The notes under the pieces: model-generated
The model's database searches: none
Told to the model about the DNA's origin: nothing
Seen by the model: the letters and a program-made list of their open reading frames with translations, nothing else
Assembly (NCBI RefSeq): GCF_014252055.1
Contig: NZ_CP059208.1
Location: forward strand, 62,001-126,000
From: Blattabacterium cuenoti
GTDB lineage: Bacteria > Bacteroidota > Bacteroidia > Flavobacteriales > Blattabacteriaceae
DNA length: 64,000 nucleotides
Direction: 5' to 3'
Translations under genes and position numbers: made by a program
Shown here: piece by piece, positions 55,163-64,000 of the stretch
Position numbering within the stretch: the first letter of the stretch is position 1
Layout: the number at the start of each line of letters is the position of its first letter

Positions 55163-56107
55163 TTAGTTAAAAATAGAATTAATAAATTCTATTTCATCAA
55201 ATTTTCTTAAATCTTCTATTTTTTCTCCTACTCCTAAATATCTAATAGGAATTTTGAATTGATCCGTAATCCCTATTATCACTCCACCTTTTGCTGTTCC
55301 TTCTATTTTTGTTAATATTATAGAAGAAATTTTAACAAAGGAAATAAATTTTTTCACTTGTTCAAAAGCATTCTGACCTGTAGAAGCATCCAATATAAGC
55401 ATAATTTCATGAGGAGATTCAGGAATTATTTTTTTCATCACTCTACTTATTTTGGAAAGTTCTTCCATTAGATCAACACGATTTTGCAATCTTCCAGCCG
55501 TATCAATTAAAACTATGTCTTTATTTTTTGATTTTGCAGATTGCAGTGTATCATAAGCAACAGAAGCTGGATCTGCATTTATATGTTGTTTAATCAATGG
55601 AACTCCAGCTTTATTTGACCATATTTCAAGTTGATTAATAGCCGCAGCTCTAAATGTATCTGATGCCCCAATTATTGTTGAAAAACCTTTTTTTTTAAAA
55701 AAAAAAGCTAACTTACCAATTGTAGTTGTTTTTCCTACACCATTTACTCCTACTATCATAATTACATATGGTTTCTTTCCGTACTTTATTTTTTCTTCCA
55801 AACTATCATTACTATCATTTACAATTCCTGTAAAAAAATTTTTTATCTCTTTTTTTAAAGAATTATATAAGTCTTTTGTAGACTTGTATCCATCATTTTT
55901 TATTTTTTTTTCTAAACTATCAATAATCTTTATAGTTGTTTTTGTTCCTATGTCTGCTGATAAAAGTAAATTTTCTATTTGATCTAAAATTTTTAAATCA
56001 ATTGATTTTTTTAAAAAAATGAGGTTTTTTATTTTTGAAAAAAAAGATTCTCTAGTTTTTTTTAATTCATTGTCGAAATTTTCTTTTTTTTTTCTTAGAA
56101 AAAACAT
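55163..56107 (-). CDS. ftsY: Signal recognition particle receptor FtsY
   Basis: SRP receptor GTPase that docks ribosomes at the membrane, 314 residues: only the N and G domains, lacking the long acidic A domain of E. coli FtsY, as is usual for Bacteroidota. G1 is GVNGVGKTTTIGKLA near residue 118, followed by GASDTFRAAAINQLEIW near 146, DTAGRLQNRVDLMEEL near 200 and TKIEGTAKGGVIIGI near 266. Its ATG shares a base with the stop of the DUF4295 gene, so it is coupled to the ribosomal protein operon. Confidence 0.97.
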   Translation of the reverse strand: MFFLRKKKENFDNELKKTRESFFSKIKNLIFLKKSIDLKILDQIENLLLSADIGTKTTIKIIDSLEKKIKNDGYKSTKDLYNSLKKEIKNFFTGIVNDSNDSLEEKIKYGKKPYVIMIVGVNGVGKTTTIGKLAFFFKKKGFSTIIGASDTFRAAAINQLEIWSNKAGVPLIKQHINADPASVAYDTLQSAKSKNKDIVLIDTAGRLQNRVDLMEELSKISRVMKKIIPESPHEIMLILDASTGQNAFEQVKKFISFVKISSIILTKIEGTAKGGVIIGITDQFKIPIRYLGVGEKIEDLRKFDEIEFINSIFN

Positions 56108-56271
56108 TATTTAATTACTTCTTTATTAAAAAAACTTTTTATTTCTTCTGAGGAAATTATTTTATCTTCAAAAGTATAAAAACCAGACTTCTTTGATTTA
56201 ACTATTTTTATAGCTAAAATCATTTTTTTTGATTCTATCTTTTTTTTATTTTCTACAGTTTTTTTAGACAT
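56107..56271 (-). CDS. DUF4295 small protein (rpmG-ftsY operon)
   Basis: A 54-residue basic protein, MSKKTVENKKKIESKK at the start, then MILAIKIVKSKKSGFYTFED in the middle and SSEEIKSFFNKEVIK at the end. This matches the DUF4295 family, restricted to Bacteroidota and always found in rpmB-rpmG-DUF4295-ftsY. Function is not established; size, charge and context suggest a ribosome-associated protein. The TAA stop and the ftsY ATG share one base (TAATG), and rpmG ends 2 nt upstream. Confidence 0.88.
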   Translation of the reverse strand: MSKKTVENKKKIESKKMILAIKIVKSKKSGFYTFEDKIISSEEIKSFFNKEVIK

Positions 56272-56273
56272 CT

Positions 56274-56456
56274 TCATTTAATTTCTTTATGAATAGTATA
56301 CTTTTTTAGAATGGAATTGTATTTCCTTAATTCTATTCTATTTGGGGTATTTTTCTTATTCTTTGTTGTTATATATCTAGAACAACCAGATATTCCACTT
56401 TTTCTATGCTCAGAACATTCCAAAATAACTTGGATTCTATTTCCTTTTTTTGCCAT
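56274..56456 (-). CDS. rpmG: 50S ribosomal protein L33 (RpmG)
   Basis: Large-subunit ribosomal protein bL33, 60 residues. [41 protein letters not shown] is the conserved core; here only two cysteines occur, so the four-cysteine zinc form is not present (a zinc-independent type). It lies 17 nt after rpmB and 2 nt before the DUF4295 gene. Confidence 0.97.
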   Translation of the reverse strand: MAKKGNRIQVILECSEHRKSGISGCSRYITTKNKKNTPNRIELRKYNSILKKYTIHKEIK

Positions 56457-56473
56457 ATTATACTAATTTTTTT

Positions 56474-56710
56474 TTATTTTTTATTTTTTTTATATTGAAA
56501 TTTTTTCAATGCCTTTTCAATTCCTATTTTATTAATAATTCTAATTGCATAAGTGCAAATCTTTAAAGTAATCCATTTATTTTCTTTTGTTAAAAAAAAA
56601 CGTTTTTTACATAAATTAATATTAAAACGTCGTTTTGTCTTATTGTTAGCATGAGAGACTTTATTACCAAACATTACTCTCTTTCCTGTCAATTCACAAA
56701 CTTTTGACAT
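56474..56710 (-). CDS. rpmB: 50S ribosomal protein L28 (RpmB)
   Basis: Large-subunit ribosomal protein bL28, 78 residues from the ATG at 56710; the frame extends ten codons further but the family begins [29 protein letters not shown]. It is the first gene of rpmB-rpmG-DUF4295-ftsY, divergent from yebC with an 88-nt gap. Confidence 0.97.
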   Translation of the reverse strand: MSKVCELTGKRVMFGNKVSHANNKTKRRFNINLCKKRFFLTKENKWITLKICTYAIRIINKIGIEKALKKFQYKKNKK

Positions 56711-56798
56711 AATATTTTTTTTTACTAAATTGCTATACAACTTTACTTTTTCTCAAGATTAACTCACAATTAATATACAATAATTTCTTAATATTTCA

Positions 56799-57515
56799 AT
56801 GTCAGGACATAGTAAATGGTCAAATATACAACATAGAAAATCTAATAAAGATTTTAAAAAATCTAAAATATTTTCTAAAATAATTAAAGAAATATCGATA
56901 GCTGTTAGAGAATCAGGAAAAAATTCTTTTCGCCTAAAAAATGCTATTGCTAATGCAAAATCATTTAACGTTCCTAAGAATTCTATAGAAAAAGCTATAG
57001 AAAAAAATCTGAAAATTAAGAAAAACAATTACAAAAATATAATTATAGAAGGACGTATTCATGGAATTAGTATGATTATAGAATGTACAACTGATAATAA
57101 TATTAGGACAATGTCTAATGTAAGATCAATAATTCATAAAAATGGAGGAAGATTATGCAAAAACGGAGAATTAAATCATTTATATCGAAAAATAGGAATT
57201 TTTCATGTAAAAGAAAAAAATATTAACTCTAGCATAGAAGATTTTGAACTTATGGTTATAGATTTTGGAGCAAAAGATTTTATAAAAAACAATAATATAA
57301 TATCTATATATACAGATTTTTCATATTTTGGGGCTATGAAAAAAAATTTGGAAAAATTAGAAATATTTTATCATTCAGAAATTAATTATATTCCAAAAAT
57401 AAATAAAAATATATCAAACGATAAAAATAAAAAAGTACTAGATTTAATAGAAAAATTAAAAAATAACGAAGATGTTGATAACGTTTATTCTGATTTTGAT
57501 ATAAAAATAAAGTAA
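56799..57515 (+). CDS. yebC: YebC/PmpR family regulatory/translation protein
   Basis: Highly conserved YebC-family protein, 238 residues. The N-terminal signature SGHSKWSNIQHRKSNKDFKKSKIFSKIIKEI is intact, and the middle includes YKNIIIEGRIHGISMIIECTTDNNIRT, corresponding to the family's EGYGPGGVAVIVE region. Members act as transcriptional regulators or, as shown for some, relieve ribosome stalling. The C-terminal third is diverged. RNase P RNA begins at or just after its stop. Confidence 0.93.
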   Translation: MSGHSKWSNIQHRKSNKDFKKSKIFSKIIKEISIAVRESGKNSFRLKNAIANAKSFNVPKNSIEKAIEKNLKIKKNNYKNIIIEGRIHGISMIIECTTDNNIRTMSNVRSIIHKNGGRLCKNGELNHLYRKIGIFHVKEKNINSSIEDFELMVIDFGAKDFIKNNNIISIYTDFSYFGAMKKNLEKLEIFYHSEINYIPKINKNISNDKNKKVLDLIEKLKNNEDVDNVYSDFDIKIK

Positions 57516-57806
57516 GTATAATGACCTATCGCATTTTAAAAAAAAATAAATAATGAGGAAAGTCCGGACACCATAGAGCAACACAATGGTTAACAACCAT
57601 CCATCGAGAGATGAGGAATAGTGCAACAGAAAGAATGTACAGGATAAGGCTGTAGTGAAATCATGTAAACTCTGTGTGGTGAAATGCCATGTATACCGGA
57701 AAACTTGCTCGGTTGATACCGGGGGGTAGGCAGATAGAGGTCTAGGGTAATCTAGATCCTAGATAAATGATAGGAAAAAACAGAATCCGGCTTATAGTTT
57801 TACTTA
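57513..57806 (+). ncRNA. rnpB: RNase P RNA (rnpB)
   Basis: Catalytic RNA of RNase P, about 290 nt, bacterial type A. The diagnostic 5' block GAGGAAAGTCCGGACACC is at 57555-57572 and the 3' block ACAGAATCCGGCTTAT at 57780-57795; these form the P4 pseudoknot core. Internal conserved parts such as ATAAGGCTGTAG-like and CGGTTGATACCGG stems are visible. The ends are estimated from a TAAGTA/TACTTA pairing that could be helix P1, which would overlap the yebC stop codon. tRNA-Ser follows within about 10 nt. Confidence 0.95.
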
Positions 57807-57815
57807 TTTTTATTT

Positions 57816-57898
57816 GGAGAGATGGCCGAGAGGTTTAAGGCGCACGTCTGGAAAGCGTGTACACAAAAGTGTCAAGGGTTCGAATCCCTTTCTCTCCG
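57816..57898 (+). tRNA. tRNA-Ser (anticodon GGA)
   Basis: An 83-nt class II cloverleaf with a long variable arm. The acceptor is GGAGAGA with TCTCTCC and discriminator G, the identity base of serine tRNAs. The anticodon stem is CACGT/GCGTG with loop CTGGAAA, giving GGA (UCC/UCU). CCA is not encoded. It lies 4 nt before the stop of the convergent rmuC. Confidence 0.96.
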
Positions 57899-57902
57899 CA
57901 TT

Positions 57903-59069
57903 CTAATAATTTTCTATATCTCTTAACTTTTTTTCAATAAAATTAGTTCTTACACCTAATAAAGTGTCTATATCCTTTGAAGCTCCTTGTAATTTTTCTT
58001 GAGCTTGATGAAGTAATATTCCAAATTTTTTAAATTCTTGTTTTACAGTTTCCAAAACTTTCCATACTTCAGAACTTCTTTTTTGAATAGCTAAAGTTCT
58101 AAAACCTATTTGTAAACTATTTAATATAGCAGCTAGAGTTGATGGTCCTGCTATAACGGTTTTATATTTTATTAATAACTCCTCTAATAAACTAGAATTT
58201 TTTACTGTTTCCGCGTATATCCCCTCAAATGGCAAAAAAAGAATAGCAAAATCTGTAGTATTAGGAGGATCTATATATTTATCTTTAATATCTCTAGACA
58301 TTTTTTTAAGAACAGATTCCATGTTTTTTATCGATACTTTGATATTTTTTTTATCACCTTTACGATAAGCATTTTGTACTTTTTCATAAGTTTCTTTTGG
58401 GAACTTAACATCAATAGGAAGCCATACAACATTTCCTTCTCCAAGTCCAGGAAGTTTAATCGCAAATTCAACTATAAAATTTGTATTAGATTTAGTAATT
58501 ACATTAGAAGCATACTGATCGGGAGATAAAATCTGTTGTAAAAGCATTGAAAGTTGCATTTCACTAAAACTACCACATATTTTAACATGATTTAATGTTC
58601 TTTTTAAATCACTAACATCCTTTGCTAGGATCTTCATTTCTCCAAGTCCTTCTTGTAAAAACAATAATTGATTTCCAATAATTTCAAATGATTTTCCTAA
58701 ATGGAAACTTAGGGAATCCTGAAGTTTTTCATTAACATTTTTTTTTATGTCTTCTAGATTATTTTCTGTTAACTTAAATAATTTTTCTTGCTCCGCATAA
58801 ATAAAATCTAATTTTTTAGATTGATGATCTATATGGAATAGAATTTTTTTATCAATATAATCTTGAAATTCTGTTAGAGTTTTAGTTAATCCATTTTTCA
58901 ATTCTGTAAAATAATCACGTAATTGTTCTCTGCTATATTGAGATAATTCTTGTGTATCTTTCCTTTGATTTCTGAATTCTTCACGAAAAAACAACTCTGA
59001 TTTTCTAAAAAAAAATAGAAGAATAATAAAGAAAAAAATAAAACAAAAAAATAATGAAAAATAAAACAT
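57903..59069 (-). CDS. rmuC: DNA recombination protein RmuC
   Basis: RmuC family protein, 388 residues from the ATG at 59069. An N-terminal membrane helix (about 3-21) leads into a long coiled coil (about 35-140), then the nuclease-like PD-(D/E)XK domain: FVVEFAIKLPG-like NFIVEFAIKLPGLGEGNVVWLPIDVKFPKE around 190-218 and FAILFLPFEGIYAE near 270, ending TLAAILNSLQIGFRTLAI, all typical of RmuC. It limits illegitimate rearrangements at inverted repeats in E. coli. The initiator tRNA and rho lie upstream on the same strand. Confidence 0.95.
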   Translation of the reverse strand: MFYFSLFFCFIFFFIILLFFFRKSELFFREEFRNQRKDTQELSQYSREQLRDYFTELKNGLTKTLTEFQDYIDKKILFHIDHQSKKLDFIYAEQEKLFKLTENNLEDIKKNVNEKLQDSLSFHLGKSFEIIGNQLLFLQEGLGEMKILAKDVSDLKRTLNHVKICGSFSEMQLSMLLQQILSPDQYASNVITKSNTNFIVEFAIKLPGLGEGNVVWLPIDVKFPKETYEKVQNAYRKGDKKNIKVSIKNMESVLKKMSRDIKDKYIDPPNTTDFAILFLPFEGIYAETVKNSSLLEELLIKYKTVIAGPSTLAAILNSLQIGFRTLAIQKRSSEVWKVLETVKQEFKKFGILLHQAQEKLQGASKDIDTLLGVRTNFIEKKLRDIENY

Positions 59070-59115
59070 CAAAATATCAAAAAATATGGAATAATTTTTT
59101 TTGTAAAATCTAAAA

Positions 59116-59188
<73 letters not shown>

Positions 59189-59230
59189 GAAATTACATCG
59201 AATATAGTATTTTTCATTTAAAAAATCAAA

Positions 59231-60778
59231 TTATCTATTCATAGATATTAAAAATTCTTCATTATTCTTAGTTCTAGCTATTCTTGCCCTTAAAAATTCC
59301 ATAGCTTCTACGGAATTCATATCAGAAAGATGTTTACGAAGAATCCACATCCTTTGTAAGGTATTTGTATCTAATAGTAAATCATCTTTTCTTGTACTAG
59401 AAGAAACAAGATCAATGGCTGGATAAATACGTTTATTAGCAATTTTTCTATCTAATTGAAGTTCCTTGTTTCCTGTTCCTTTAAATTCTTCAAAAATAAC
59501 TTCATCCATTTTTGATCCTGTATCGATCATTGCTGTAGCAATAATTGATAAAGATCCTCCATTTTCTATATTTCTAGCAGCGCCAAAAAATCTTTTTGGT
59601 TTATGCAAAGCGTTTGCATCAACTCCTCCAGACAAAACCTTTCCAGATGCAGGAGCTACAGTATTATAAGCACGAGCTAAACGTGTGATAGAATCTAATA
59701 GGATAACTACATCATGAGAACATTCTACCATTCTTTTTGCTTTTTGTAAAACAATGTTAGCTACTTTTACATGTCTATCTGCTGGTTCGTCAAAAGTAGA
59801 AGCAATTACTTCTCCTTTTACATTTCTTTGCATATCTGTTACTTCTTCTGGCCGTTCATCTATAAGTAATATGATTAAATATACTTCCGGATGATTAGCA
59901 GCAATAGCATTTGCTATTTCTTTTAATAAAGTTGTTTTTCCTGTTTTTGGAGGAGCTACAATCATTCCTCTTTGTCCTTTTCCTATAGGAGTAAAAAGAT
60001 CTACTATTCTTGTAGATAGTGTAGAATTTTTTTCTGCTAGTTTAAATTTTTCATTTGGAAATAATGGAGTCAAATGTTCAAATGAATCTCTTCCTCTAAT
60101 AAATGAAGGATTCCTGCCATTAATTTCAATAATTTTTATTAATGGAAAATATTTTTCTCCATCTTTTGGAGGTCGGACTTCTCCTCTTATTGTATCTCCA
60201 GTTTTCATTCCAAAAAGTCTAATTTGAGATTGAGATACATAAATATCATCAGGAGATGATAGATAATTAAAATCAGATGATCGTAAGAAACCATAGTTTT
60301 CTAGCATTATTTCTAGAACACCTTCGCTAATTATAATACCATCAAACTCATATTCTGGAGATTTATATTTATTTGAAAAATTTTTTTGCAATAAAATATC
60401 TACATTATGACTTTGTTGTTGTGGAGATTGAAATGTTTGGTTATCGTATTTTTCATTTTTTTTCCAACTAGATAAATTTTGATGTTTTTTTTGAAATTTA
60501 ACATCTTCTCTAATTTTTCCACCATTGTTTATGACTTTATTTCTTTCTGAAAATATAGAATCTGTTCCAGTCCCTTTTCTATTTTTATACTCCTTTTTAG
60601 GAATATTTTTATCTTTTTTTTGAGAAGAAATATTTTTATTATTATTATTAAAAATAGAAATTATTTTTTCTAATAGTTCATTTTTTCGTAATTGTGTACA
60701 TTTCTTTAATCCTGAAGAACGGGCAATTTCTTGTAACTCGAAAAGTTTTTTACTTTTTAATTCAGTAATATCAAACAT
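59231..60778 (-). CDS. rho: Transcription termination factor Rho
   Basis: Hexameric RNA helicase ending transcription, 515 residues. The N-terminal Rho_N helices occupy 1-45 ([28 protein letters not shown]), then a 90-residue low-complexity, Asn/Lys/Gln-rich linker not found in E. coli Rho (about 45-135), then the cold-shock RNA-binding fold ([21 protein letters not shown]). The ATPase P-loop is [14 protein letters not shown] near residue 275, with [21 protein letters not shown] downstream. Intact and likely functional. Divergent from DUF4293. Confidence 0.96.
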   Translation of the reverse strand: MFDITELKSKKLFELQEIARSSGLKKCTQLRKNELLEKIISIFNNNNKNISSQKKDKNIPKKEYKNRKGTGTDSIFSERNKVINNGGKIREDVKFQKKHQNLSSWKKNEKYDNQTFQSPQQQSHNVDILLQKNFSNKYKSPEYEFDGIIISEGVLEIMLENYGFLRSSDFNYLSSPDDIYVSQSQIRLFGMKTGDTIRGEVRPPKDGEKYFPLIKIIEINGRNPSFIRGRDSFEHLTPLFPNEKFKLAEKNSTLSTRIVDLFTPIGKGQRGMIVAPPKTGKTTLLKEIANAIAANHPEVYLIILLIDERPEEVTDMQRNVKGEVIASTFDEPADRHVKVANIVLQKAKRMVECSHDVVILLDSITRLARAYNTVAPASGKVLSGGVDANALHKPKRFFGAARNIENGGSLSIIATAMIDTGSKMDEVIFEEFKGTGNKELQLDRKIANKRIYPAIDLVSSSTRKDDLLLDTNTLQRMWILRKHLSDMNSVEAMEFLRARIARTKNNEEFLISMNR

Positions 60779-60950
60779 AAAGTAATAATTGGGTTAGATT
60801 TTTTATATATATCACATATTGATGGATTGTATAAAAAAAAATATGCTTTAGTAGTATAATGAGAACTAGGAAAAAGTTATAAACGATAAATACAATTATA
60901 CAAAAAATAAATTTGAACTTAGTAAGATAAAGTAAAAATTTATAAAAAAT

Positions 60951-61361
60951 ATGTTATACCGCATGCAAACATTATATTCATTAATTTCTATTGCTATTTA
61001 TTTTTTTTCATTGTATTTATATGATGAAATAAAGACAAAACATTGCATTTTATTAAATAAAATAATTTTATGCATTTTAGTTCTATGTTTAACCTTATCT
61101 ATTTCTAGTTTATTTTTCTTTAAAAAAATGGAGATTCAATTATTTTTAAATAAAATTAATATAGCAATAAATATTATAAATTCTATTATAATACTATCTT
61201 TTTCATCATTTTATTATTATAAACTAAACGTATCCATTTTTTTTCAAAGAAAAATGTACATTTTTTTTATCATATTTCTTTCTATATCTATTTTAAAAAA
61301 AACTAACAAATTAATAAAAAAAGACATTAAACTAATTGAATCCATTAATAGGATACGATAA
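60951..61361 (+). CDS. DUF4293 membrane protein
   Basis: A 136-residue protein with four hydrophobic segments (about 7-22, 34-56, 66-90, 99-115). The opening MLYRMQTLYSLISIAIY and the end DIKLIESINRIR match the conserved termini of DUF4293, a Bacteroidota family normally found next to rho. Function unknown. It is divergent from rho across a 172-nt gap and lies 29 nt before prfA. Confidence 0.85.
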   Translation: MLYRMQTLYSLISIAIYFFSLYLYDEIKTKHCILLNKIILCILVLCLTLSISSLFFFKKMEIQLFLNKINIAINIINSIIILSFSSFYYYKLNVSIFFQRKMYIFFIIFLSISILKKTNKLIKKDIKLIESINRIR

Positions 61362-61390
61362 ATATATTATTGTGGAATAAATAAGAAAAA

Positions 61391-62491
61391 ATGAAAAAAC
61401 CATTATTAATTCAAAAATTAGAAGAATATGAAAATGAATTTCAAAAAATATCAAAATCTATAAAGCCTCATAATAACATTTTTTATGATAAAGAAAAATC
61501 TAAAGAATTTTTTAAGAGATATCTAAAATTAGAAAGAATATCATTCTTACATCAGAAATATAAGAAAGAACTAAATTTTCTACAAGAAGTAAACTTCATC
61601 ATAGAAAATGATAAAGATATAGGAATGAAAGAATTAGCATTTGTTGAAAGATCTAATATCTTAAAAAAAATTTCCAATGTAGAAAAGGACATTGAAAATG
61701 TTTTATTTTCATCATCTATAGAAGAAAATATTACGGAAGATAATAGAAATGCTATTATGGAATTACGATCTGGAACAGGAGGTGATGAAGCTTGTCTTTT
61801 CGTAGAAGATATATTAAGAATGTATACAATGTATTTTAAAAAATCTGGTTGGAAATATAAGATTATACATGCTCAAAAAGGTGGAATTAAAGGGTATAAA
61901 GAAATTATTTTGGACATTATTGGAAAAGAAGGAATAGGAGTTTATGGGGATTTAAAATTTGAATCTGGAGTACATAGAGTCCAAAGAATCCCAAAAACAG
62001 AATCTCAAGGTAGAGTACACACATCTGCTATTACAGTGGCCGTTTTACCTCAAGTAAAAGAAATAGAGGTAAAAATAAATTTATCTGATGTTAAAAAAGA
62101 TACTTTTAGATCTAGTGGATCTGGAGGACAGCATGTAAATAAAACAGAATCTGCTGTAAGACTAACACACATTCCAAGCAAAATAACAGTAGAATGCCAA
62201 GAAGAACGTTCTCAACATAAAAATTTTGAAAAAGCAATGAATGTATTAAGATCACGCATTTATCATAAAAGAATGGAAAAACAATTAAAAGAAAGATCTA
62301 TAGAAAGAAAATCATTAGTCTCCACAGGAGATCGTTCCGTAAAGATAAGAACTTATAATTATCCTCATAGTAGAGTAACAGATCATAGAATACATAAGTC
62401 TATCCATGATCTAACAAATTTTATGAATGGAGATATTCAAGAAATGATTGATTTATTAAAAAATTTCGATAATGATCAAAATAAATTTTAA
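61391..62491 (+). CDS. prfA: Peptide chain release factor 1 (PrfA)
   Basis: Release factor recognising UAA and UAG, 366 residues. The codon-reading tripeptide region is [20 protein letters not shown] near residues 199-218 (P-x-T type, hence RF1 and not RF2's SPF), and the GGQ motif lies in [20 protein letters not shown] near residue 242. [21 protein letters not shown] near 129-149 is also RF1-typical. The 3' end overlaps the convergent accC by 4 nt. Confidence 0.97.
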   Translation: MKKPLLIQKLEEYENEFQKISKSIKPHNNIFYDKEKSKEFFKRYLKLERISFLHQKYKKELNFLQEVNFIIENDKDIGMKELAFVERSNILKKISNVEKDIENVLFSSSIEENITEDNRNAIMELRSGTGGDEACLFVEDILRMYTMYFKKSGWKYKIIHAQKGGIKGYKEIILDIIGKEGIGVYGDLKFESGVHRVQRIPKTESQGRVHTSAITVAVLPQVKEIEVKINLSDVKKDTFRSSGSGGQHVNKTESAVRLTHIPSKITVECQEERSQHKNFEKAMNVLRSRIYHKRMEKQLKERSIERKSLVSTGDRSVKIRTYNYPHSRVTDHRIHKSIHDLTNFMNGDIQEMIDLLKNFDNDQNKF

Positions 62492-63852
62492 TTATTGTCA
62501 GATAAAAAAGATTCTAAATTAATTCTATCTAGAAAATTTGTATTGTAACTTCCTTTTAAAAAATCATCATTCTGCATAAGTTTTTTATGAAAAGGAATAG
62601 TTGTACCTATTCCTTCTATTACAAATTCATCTAAAGAACGTTTCATTTTTTCAATAGTTTCTTTTCTACTTTTTGCTGTAGTAATAACTTTAGCAATCAT
62701 AGAATCATAATAATGAGAAACATAATACCCAGCATAAATATGAGTATCTATACGGACCCCTTTACCACCTGGTATATGCATATGCGTAATTTTTCCAGGA
62801 ACTGGACGAAAGTTTTTATATGGTTCTTCAGCATTAATTCTACATTCTAGAGAACACATTTTTGGAAAAAAATTTTTGTTTTTTATAATTTTTTTTCCAC
62901 AAGCTAAAAATATTTGTTCTTTAATCAAATCTAATCCTGTTACTTCTTCAGTAATAGCATGTTCTACTTGTATTCTAGGATTCATTTCCATGAAATAATA
63001 ATTTTTTTTATCGTCCACTAAAAATTCTATGGTGCCTACCCCTTCATAACGGATAAATTCCGCAGCTTTTACTGCTTCTGCTCCCATTTTTTTTCTAAGA
63101 GATGTAGTTAAAAAGGGAGAAGGAGCTTCTTCCACTAATTTTTGGTTTCTTCTTTGAATAGAACAATCTCTCTCAGATAAATGACAAGCTCTTCCATATT
63201 GATCTCCTAAAATTTGAATTTCTATATGCCTAGGATTTAAAACAAGTTTTTCCATATACATATCATTTTTTCCAAAACAGGCTAAAGATTCTTTTTTAGC
63301 TTCTTCCCAAGACATTTTCAAACAATTTTTTTCCAATACAGATCTTATTCCTCTTCCTCCTCCTCCAAAAACTGCTTTTATTATGATAGGATACCCTATT
63401 TTATCTGCAATTTTCTCTATCTTTTTGTAAGAATAATCAATAAAACAACCTGATCCAGGTAAACATGAAATACCAGCTTTTCTCATGGTGTTTTTAGCAG
63501 AAATTTTATTTCCCATTTGGATCATATGACTTGGGGTCCCTCCTATAAACTTTATTCCATGTTTATTACACATAGATGAAAAATAAGCACTTTCAGATAA
63601 AAACCCATATCCTGGATGGATAGCGTCTGCATTTGTTAATTCAGCCGCAGATATTAAATTTGGAACGTTTAAATAAGATTTATATGGAGAAGGAGGACCT
63701 ATACATACTGCTTCATCTGCAAAATAAACATGTAAACTATGTTTATCTACAGTAGAATAAACGGAGACTGTTTTTATCCCCATTTCTTTTGCAGTACGTA
63801 TGATCCTTAAGGCAATTTCTCCACGATTAGCTATTAATATTTTTTTAAACAT
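62488..63852 (-). CDS. accC: Biotin carboxylase, acetyl-CoA carboxylase subunit (AccC)
   Basis: ATP-grasp enzyme that carboxylates the biotin of AccB, first committed step of fatty acid synthesis, 454 residues. The N-terminal [24 protein letters not shown], the glycine-rich ATP loop FGGGGRGIR near residue 165, [38 protein letters not shown] (here given as its ends around 209-246) and the catalytic [14 protein letters not shown] near 288 are all present. It follows accB after 5 nt. fabD in this window serves the same pathway. Confidence 0.96.
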   Translation of the reverse strand: MFKKILIANRGEIALRIIRTAKEMGIKTVSVYSTVDKHSLHVYFADEAVCIGPPSPYKSYLNVPNLISAAELTNADAIHPGYGFLSESAYFSSMCNKHGIKFIGGTPSHMIQMGNKISAKNTMRKAGISCLPGSGCFIDYSYKKIEKIADKIGYPIIIKAVFGGGGRGIRSVLEKNCLKMSWEEAKKESLACFGKNDMYMEKLVLNPRHIEIQILGDQYGRACHLSERDCSIQRRNQKLVEEAPSPFLTTSLRKKMGAEAVKAAEFIRYEGVGTIEFLVDDKKNYYFMEMNPRIQVEHAITEEVTGLDLIKEQIFLACGKKIIKNKNFFPKMCSLECRINAEEPYKNFRPVPGKITHMHIPGGKGVRIDTHIYAGYYVSHYYDSMIAKVITTAKSRKETIEKMKRSLDEFVIEGIGTTIPFHKKLMQNDDFLKGSYNTNFLDRINLESFLSDNN

Positions 63853-63857
63853 AGAAA

Positions 63858-64000
63858 TTAAGAATTAGGATCCAAAATAAATAAAGGTTGATCATAATCA
63901 ACTGGAGTAGAGTCTTCCACTAAAATTTTAATAAGTTTTCCATTAAATTCAGATTCTATGTCATTAAACAATTTCATAGCTTCTATTACACATACTTTTG
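63858..64000 (-). CDS. accB: Biotin carboxyl carrier protein of acetyl-CoA carboxylase (AccB), C-terminal part
   Basis: The last 47 codons of a gene entering from the right edge. The biotinylation motif is VIEAMKLFNDIES, with the acceptor lysine in EAMK, and the rest (GKLIKILVEDSTPVDYDQPL then FILDPNS) is the end of the biotinyl/lipoyl fold. The stop at 63858 is 5 nt before the accC start, the classical accB-accC arrangement. The N-terminal part lies outside the window. Confidence 0.93.
   Translation of the reverse strand, partial: KVCVIEAMKLFNDIESEFNGKLIKILVEDSTPVDYDQPLFILDPNS

Overview
This 64 kb window is almost certainly from the chromosome of a flavobacterial obligate endosymbiont, best matched by Blattabacterium (the cockroach / Mastotermes fat-body symbiont). 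What I see: base composition of very roughly three quarters A+T, genes packed with tiny gaps or 1-30 nt overlaps, lysine/isoleucine/asparagine-rich proteins, no mobile elements, no phage, no CRISPR and no transposases. The gene families are typical of Bacteroidota: alternative complex III (actABCDEF), an F-type ATP synthase cluster lacking beta and epsilon, rpmB-rpmG-DUF4295-ftsY, rho next to DUF4293, gldE next to mutY, a GYDIA-type GHMP kinase, and a 29-residue mS38-like basic protein next to HU and RNase G. The much smaller Sulcia/Walczuchella-type genomes would be expected to lack much of this repair, heme and branched-chain amino-acid gene set. The species name is inference; no search was run.

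Layout. 1-9.6 kb: an M16 peptidase on the minus strand, then the complete alternative complex III operon (quinol:cytochrome c/oxidase oxidoreductase) on the plus strand. 9.7-14.4 kb, minus strand: hemC-trkH-trkA-hemD, in which potassium-uptake genes sit inside a heme operon with 4-nt overlaps, and tsaB. 14.5-18.7 kb: nadE, folE, cysS and a trans-sulfuration enzyme. 18.8-23.8 kb: atpBEFHAG preceded by two inverted repeats. 23.8-27.8 kb: trpS, grpE-dnaJ (behind a sigma-54-like -24/-12 site) and mnmA. 27.9-34.2 kb: the isoleucine/valine operon ilvD-ilvB-ilvN-ilvC-ilvA, preceded by a candidate leader peptide and an intrinsic terminator lying only 17-20 nt before the ilvD start.

34.2-44.8 kb: tRNA-Leu(GAG), dapB (lysine/cell wall), lepB, then a minus-strand block of rhomboid protease, mutL, ribH, a TPR protein, gldE and mutY, followed by hup, an mS38-like small protein, rng and tRNA-Leu(UAG). 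44.9-56.7 kb: GHMP kinase-fabD, tatD, fumC, a small membrane protein plus an FtsB-like protein, mnmG-ybeY, pssA plus a DnaQ-like exonuclease, htpG, and ftsY-DUF4295-rpmG-rpmB. 56.8-64 kb: yebC, RNase P RNA, tRNA-Ser(GGA), rmuC, initiator tRNA, rho, DUF4293, prfA, accC and the 3' end of accB.

Together the genes describe a respiring, amino-acid-provisioning symbiont. Alternative complex III and ATP synthase provide energy, hemC/hemD feed the cytochromes, and ilv and dapB supply essential amino acids. Translation, chaperone and protein-targeting functions are kept, with a modest repair set (mutL, mutY, rmuC). I did not find a clearly new multi-gene system. The most promising undescribed signals are regulatory: the putative ilv attenuator, the sigma-54-like grpE promoter, and the paired hairpins in front of atpB.
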